DNA of 64,000 nucleotides from Streptomyces roseus (GTDB lineage: Bacteria > Actinomycetota > Actinomycetes > Streptomycetales > Streptomycetaceae): contig NZ_LFML01000123.1 of assembly GCF_001044425.1 (NCBI RefSeq), forward strand, positions 4,116-68,115, given 5' to 3'. A program made the position numbers and the translations under genes. Below the pieces are notes generated by a model. The model worked only from the letters and a program-made list of their open reading frames with translations. It did no database searches and was not told where the DNA came from. Below, piece by piece: positions 60,712 through 64,000 of this stretch; position 1 is the stretch's first letter, and the number at the start of each line of letters is the position of its first letter.

Positions 60712-61510
60712 GACCGCCGGGCCCGCCGACCCCGACGGCCCCGCCGGGCACGCGTACCTGCGGTACGTGGCCCTCGGCGACAGCCAGACCGAGGGGCTCG
60801 GGGACGGGGACGACGCCACCGGCCTGCGCGGCCTGGCCGACCGGCTCGCCGAGCAGCTCGCGGTGCACAGCCCCGGCCTGGCCTACGCCAACCTGGCCGT
60901 CCGCGGCCGGCTCGCCGGCCAGGTCCGCGCCGAGCAGCTCGCGCCCGCCCTCGCCCTGAAGCCCGACCTGGCCACCGTCGTCGCCGGGGTCAACGACGTG
61001 CTGCGGCCGCGGTTCGACGCGGACGAGGTCGCGGGCCACCTGGAGGCGATGTTCGCCGCGCTCACCACCCAGGGCGCGCGCGTCATGACGCTGACCTTCC
61101 CGGACCTCGGCCGGATCACGCCGCTCGCCCGCCCCCTCGCCCCGCGCGTGAACGCCCTGAACGACCGCATCCGGGCCGCGGGAGAGCGGCACGGGGTGGT
61201 CGTCGTCGAGACGGGGCACCATCCGGTGGTCACCGACCCGCGGCTGTGGAGCGAGGACCGGCTGCACGCGAGCCCGCTCGGCCACGAGCGGATCGCCGCC
61301 TCGCTCGCGTACGCCCTCCAGCTGCCGGGCAGCGACGATTCGTGGACGCACCCGCTGCCCCCGGACGGGGCGCCCGGGCCCACCCTCGCCGCCGAACTGC
61401 GCTGGGCCGCCGGGTTCCTGGGCCCCTGGCTGGGGCGGCGCCTGCGCGGCCGCTCCTCGGGCGACGCCCGCACGGCGAAGCGCCCGGCACTCCTTCCGGT
61501 ACGACCGTGA
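60698..61510 (+). CDS. SGNH/GDSL-family hydrolase
   Basis: 270 residues, cytoplasmic (no signal peptide). Block I YVALGDSQTEGLGDG with nucleophile Ser, block II Gly in ANLAVRGRLAGQ, block III VVAGVNDVLRP and block V SEDRLHASPLGH with the Asp-His pair: a complete SGNH active site. The GTG at 60698 lies 14 bases inside the PadR gene, so the two are co-translated. Esterase or lipase on small acyl esters is likely; the substrate may be the compound that PadR senses. The C-terminal 50 residues are a variable basic tail. Confidence 0.9.
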   Translation: MQPAETAGPADPDGPAGHAYLRYVALGDSQTEGLGDGDDATGLRGLADRLAEQLAVHSPGLAYANLAVRGRLAGQVRAEQLAPALALKPDLATVVAGVNDVLRPRFDADEVAGHLEAMFAALTTQGARVMTLTFPDLGRITPLARPLAPRVNALNDRIRAAGERHGVVVVETGHHPVVTDPRLWSEDRLHASPLGHERIAASLAYALQLPGSDDSWTHPLPPDGAPGPTLAAELRWAAGFLGPWLGRRLRGRSSGDARTAKRPALLPVRP

Positions 61511-61570
61511 GCCCGGCCGGCCCCGGGCCCGGCCCCTGGCTCGGTCCTGATCCCGTTCGGGTTCCCCGGC

Positions 61571-62164
61571 CTAGCGCGGGGTTCCGTCGTCGGCCCTGAA
61601 CGGGCTGCCGTGGCCGGGCACGATCAGGTCCGCCACGGCCAGTACGCGCAGCCGGGAGGCGCGGTGCACCTGGCGGTCCGGGGCCACGGGGTCCTCGGCG
61701 GGTCCGTCGGCGTGCCACCAGAGGTCGCCGGCGAAGGCCACGACGCCCGTCCCGGTGCCGGCGAGCAGGGTGATGTCCTCGGCGCTGTGGCCGGGGGTGC
61801 GGATCAGGCGCAGGGACGGAGTGAGTTCGTAACCCTCCGCGTCGCGGTTCGTCCACTGGTCGCCCCGGTACTCGACCTTGTGGTCATGGACCCGGGCGCG
61901 TCCGAAGAGGCCCACGTTCATGGTGTTGTCGGGGTGGTGGTGGCTGAGGACCACGTCGGTGATGTCGTCGGGGCCGAGGCCCAGTTCGGCGAGCGGGACG
62001 AGGATGTCCTCGTGGCCGGCCACCATGCCCGGGTCGAAGATCACGTGCCGTCCCGCGTCGTGGACGTAGGAGACGGTCGCGGCGACCCCGGGGCCGGTGG
62101 AGCCCACGTAGCCGGTGGTCAGGACCTTGTATGCGGCACTGCGGCCGAGCGGTGCGTCTGTCAT
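61571..62164 (-). CDS. Metallo-beta-lactamase-fold hydrolase
   Basis: 197 residues. The MBL-fold motif is VVLSHHHPDNTMNVGLFG: the usual HxHxDH appears as HHHPDN, so the final His is replaced by Asn. Further ligands are plausible in RTPGHSAEDITLL, FAGDLWWHADGP and IVPGHGSPF. It may therefore use one metal, or the Asn variant may be natural in this subgroup. ATG start at 62164. It is divergent from the GlxA-type regulator with only 36 bases between start codons, so the two probably share control. It resembles the N-acyl homoserine lactonase/quorum-quenching and glyoxalase II groups, but the substrate cannot be told. Confidence 0.85.
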   Translation of the reverse strand: MTDAPLGRSAAYKVLTTGYVGSTGPGVAATVSYVHDAGRHVIFDPGMVAGHEDILVPLAELGLGPDDITDVVLSHHHPDNTMNVGLFGRARVHDHKVEYRGDQWTNRDAEGYELTPSLRLIRTPGHSAEDITLLAGTGTGVVAFAGDLWWHADGPAEDPVAPDRQVHRASRLRVLAVADLIVPGHGSPFRADDGTPR

Positions 62165-62200
62165 GGCCCCAATCCTTCAGGGAGCCGCGGGAGTTCACGA

Positions 62201-63214
62201 GTGGCACTGATGCCGATGATCGCAGGATTCGTGCCGGCCGTGTGCCAGACTGCACCCGTGCCCCCCTTCGCGACCGTCGCCGCGTACGTCCCGTCCGGCG
62301 TCGGCATGCTCGCCGTCGGCATCGTCACCGAGGTCTTCGGCCCCCACGGGGCGGCGCTGCCCGGCTTCGCACTCGCCTTGTGCGCCGACCGGCCCGGAGC
62401 GGTGGCCACGGACTGCGGCGTGCCGCTCTCCGTCGCGCACGGCCTGGACCGCCTCGCCGAAGCCGATCTGCTGCTCGTCCTGCCCGGCGCGGACTTCCGA
62501 ACTCCGCCCGCCCCGACGGTACTTGACGCGCTCCGGGCCGCGCACGGGCGCGGGGCCCTCGTCGCGGCCCACTGCGTGGGCACGTTCGCGCTCGCCGCCG
62601 CCGGACTCCTCGACGGCCGGCGGGCGACCACGCACTGGCGGTTCGCGGCGCTGCTCGCCGAACGCCACCCGGGGGTCACCGTGGAGCCCGACGCCCTCTA
62701 CATCGACGAGGGCGACATCGTCACGGGCGCGGGAGCCGCGGCCGGCTTCGACCTGTGCCTGCACCTGCTGCGGCGAGAACACGGTGCGGCCCTGGCCAAC
62801 GGCATCGCCCGGGACATCGTGCTGCCCTCCCACCGGGACGGCGGGCAGGCCCAGTACCTCGCCGCGCCCGTTCCCGGAAACGGCAGGGACGAGCGGCTCG
62901 GCGCCGTCCTCGACTGGGCCCGCGCCCACCTCCACGAGCCGCTGCCCGTCACGGAACTGGCCCGCCGCGCGATGATGAGCAAACGCTCCTTCGCCCGCCG
63001 CTTCACCGCCGCGACCGGTACCACCCCGCACGCCTGGCTGCGGAGCCTGCGCCTGAGCCGGGCGGAGGAACTCCTGGAGACCACCGACCTCCCCGTCGAG
63101 GAGGTCGCCCGGCGGGTCGGATACGGAAGCGCCGCGGTCCTGCGCGAACAGTTCGTGCGCCGCCGCGGAGTCCCACCCCGCACCTACCGCACCACCTTCA
63201 CCCGCACCCCGTAG
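62201..63214 (+). CDS. GlxA-type regulator (DJ-1/PfpI + AraC HTH)
   Basis: About 337 residues. The N-terminal DJ-1/PfpI amidotransferase-like domain (about 20-190) has the Cys elbow LVAAHCVGTFALAAAGLLDG and ATTHWRF. The C-terminal AraC/XylS HTH (about 225-330) reads ELARRAMMSKRSFARRFTAA and VEEVARRVGYGSAAVLREQF. The GTG at 62201 has GGGAG 7 bases upstream and is chosen over GTG 62258, although the extra residues (MPMIAGFVPAVCQ) are not typical. It is divergent from the MBL-fold gene by only 36 bases and probably regulates it. The DJ-1 domain likely binds a small ligand rather than acting as an enzyme. Confidence 0.88.
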   Translation: MALMPMIAGFVPAVCQTAPVPPFATVAAYVPSGVGMLAVGIVTEVFGPHGAALPGFALALCADRPGAVATDCGVPLSVAHGLDRLAEADLLLVLPGADFRTPPAPTVLDALRAAHGRGALVAAHCVGTFALAAAGLLDGRRATTHWRFAALLAERHPGVTVEPDALYIDEGDIVTGAGAAAGFDLCLHLLRREHGAALANGIARDIVLPSHRDGGQAQYLAAPVPGNGRDERLGAVLDWARAHLHEPLPVTELARRAMMSKRSFARRFTAATGTTPHAWLRSLRLSRAEELLETTDLPVEEVARRVGYGSAAVLREQFVRRRGVPPRTYRTTFTRTP

Positions 63215-63269
63215 GACGCGTCTTGGCGCGGGCGGAGCCGCGTTGTCCGCCGTGGGGGGACCAGGGAGG

Positions 63270-64000
63270 TCACGCCGGGGGCCGGTCCAGGGCGAACACC
63301 CCGCCCGGCGGGGAAGGCAGGCGTGGAGCGGCCGACAGGGCCGCCTCGACGGCGGCCTCGGCGTGGATCCGGGCGGTGGGGAAGACGGGTACGGGGCTGT
63401 CCCCGGCGCCGATGAGCAGCTCTATCTCGGTGCAGCCGAGGATGATCCCCTCGGCGCCGCCGGCCACGAGTTCCGCGATGACGCGCTGGTAGGCCGCGCG
63501 CGACTCCTCCCGGACGATGCCCCGGCACAGCTCCTCGTAGATGATCCGGTGCACGAGCCCCCGCCCCGCGGCGTCCGGGACGCGCACCTCCAGTCCGCTC
63601 GCGGCGAGTCGACCGCGGTAGAACTCCTGCTCCATCGTGAAGGCCGTGCCCAGCAGGCCGACGCGGGTCAGCCCGGTCGCCTTCACCGCGTCCGCGGTGG
63701 CGTCGGCGAGGTGCAGCAACGGCACCGAGAGGCCGGCCTGGACCCGGTCGGCGACCTTGTGCATGGTGTTGGTGCAGATCAGGACGAGGTCCGCTCCGGC
63801 GGCTTCCAGCCGCTGCGCGGCCTCCGCCAGCACCTCACCGGCCTCCGCCCACCGCCCCTCGGCCTGGAGGTGCTCGATCTCCGCGAAGTCCACGGAGTAC
63901 AGGACGCACCGGGCCGAATGCAGGCCCCCGAGCCGGTCACGGGTGAGCTCGTTCAACAGCCGGTAGTACTCGGCGGTCGACTCCCAGCTCATTCCTCCGA
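63270..64000 (-). CDS. Aspartate/glutamate racemase family protein (5' end outside window)
   Basis: Partial: the visible frame continues past 64000, where the codons before MSWESTAEYYRLLNE read (I)GG, matching the family start LIGGMSWEST. So about the first 5-10 residues lie outside the window. About 243 residues are visible. Both catalytic Cys are present: VLICTNTMHKVAD and IILGCTEIELL. The length and motifs fit the YgeA/RacX-like Asp/Glu racemase family, which interconverts L- and D-amino acids by two-base chemistry. It is convergent with the GlxA-type regulator. Amino-acid specificity is not known. Confidence 0.9.
   Translation of the reverse strand, partial: GGMSWESTAEYYRLLNELTRDRLGGLHSARCVLYSVDFAEIEHLQAEGRWAEAGEVLAEAAQRLEAAGADLVLICTNTMHKVADRVQAGLSVPLLHLADATADAVKATGLTRVGLLGTAFTMEQEFYRGRLAASGLEVRVPDAAGRGLVHRIIYEELCRGIVREESRAAYQRVIAELVAGGAEGIILGCTEIELLIGAGDSPVPVFPTARIHAEAAVEAALSAAPRLPSPPGGVFALDRPPA

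Overview
This window is chromosomal DNA of a high-GC actinomycete, almost certainly a Streptomyces or close relative. The codons have G/C-rich third positions, GTG starts are frequent and ribosome sites are GGAGG-like. It carries genes typical of the genus: a rodlin, a family 19 chitinase with paired 12-bp promoter repeats, a Streptomyces-type phospholipase D, a DUF5302 protein, SpoIIE-type phosphatases and a YtrA-type GntR with its ABC transporter. I see no rRNA, tRNA, CRISPR array or intact insertion sequence.

Layout. 0.2-5 kb: secreted subtilase, then a large LuxR-type (LAL) regulator. 5-10 kb: chitinase, rodlin, DUF5302, ketopantoate-reductase-like enzyme, a small unknown and an RpiR/SIS regulator, all leftward. 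10-15 kb: a SpoIIE phosphatase with a MASE1 membrane protein, an RDD protein and phospholipase D. 14.9-26.6 kb: the main accessory block. Two giant divergent secreted genes share one AT-rich promoter region. One is a DNRLRE/FG-GAP/LamG/ricin-lectin protein. The other is an RHS/YD-repeat protein with a Hint domain and a small C-terminal toxin-like tail, followed by a low-GC putative immunity gene. 26.8-29.1 kb: a graveyard with a dimethylargininase-like pseudogene, a secreted unknown and a decayed SecY paralogue. 29.2-38 kb: mixed metabolic and surface genes. 38-40.2 kb: a complete cyanate-detoxification set, cynR divergent from cynT-cynS.

40-49 kb is mostly regulatory. It holds a TetR remnant, a membrane protein divergent from an OmpR-type two-component system with repeated GCTGAAG sites, and a tightly overlapping operon of a small membrane protein (with a TTA codon), an HTH-sigma fusion and an unknown protein. 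A GntR-ABC transporter operon with a 24-bp palindromic operator and a methyltransferase follow. 49-55 kb: a secreted serine hydrolase, a 1318-residue HTH-nSTAND-WD40 protein and a small secreted I36-like protein. 55-64 kb: a PAS-GAF-SpoIIE phosphatase, a membrane EEP hydrolase, an ATP-grasp enzyme, NTF2-like and PadR genes, a GDSL hydrolase, an MBL-fold hydrolase, a GlxA-type regulator and an aspartate/glutamate racemase family gene cut by the window edge.

Best candidates for something under-described are the RHS-Hint toxin/immunity block with its divergent lectin partner, and the three-gene HTH-sigma operon whose first gene carries the only TTA codon I found in an intact gene.
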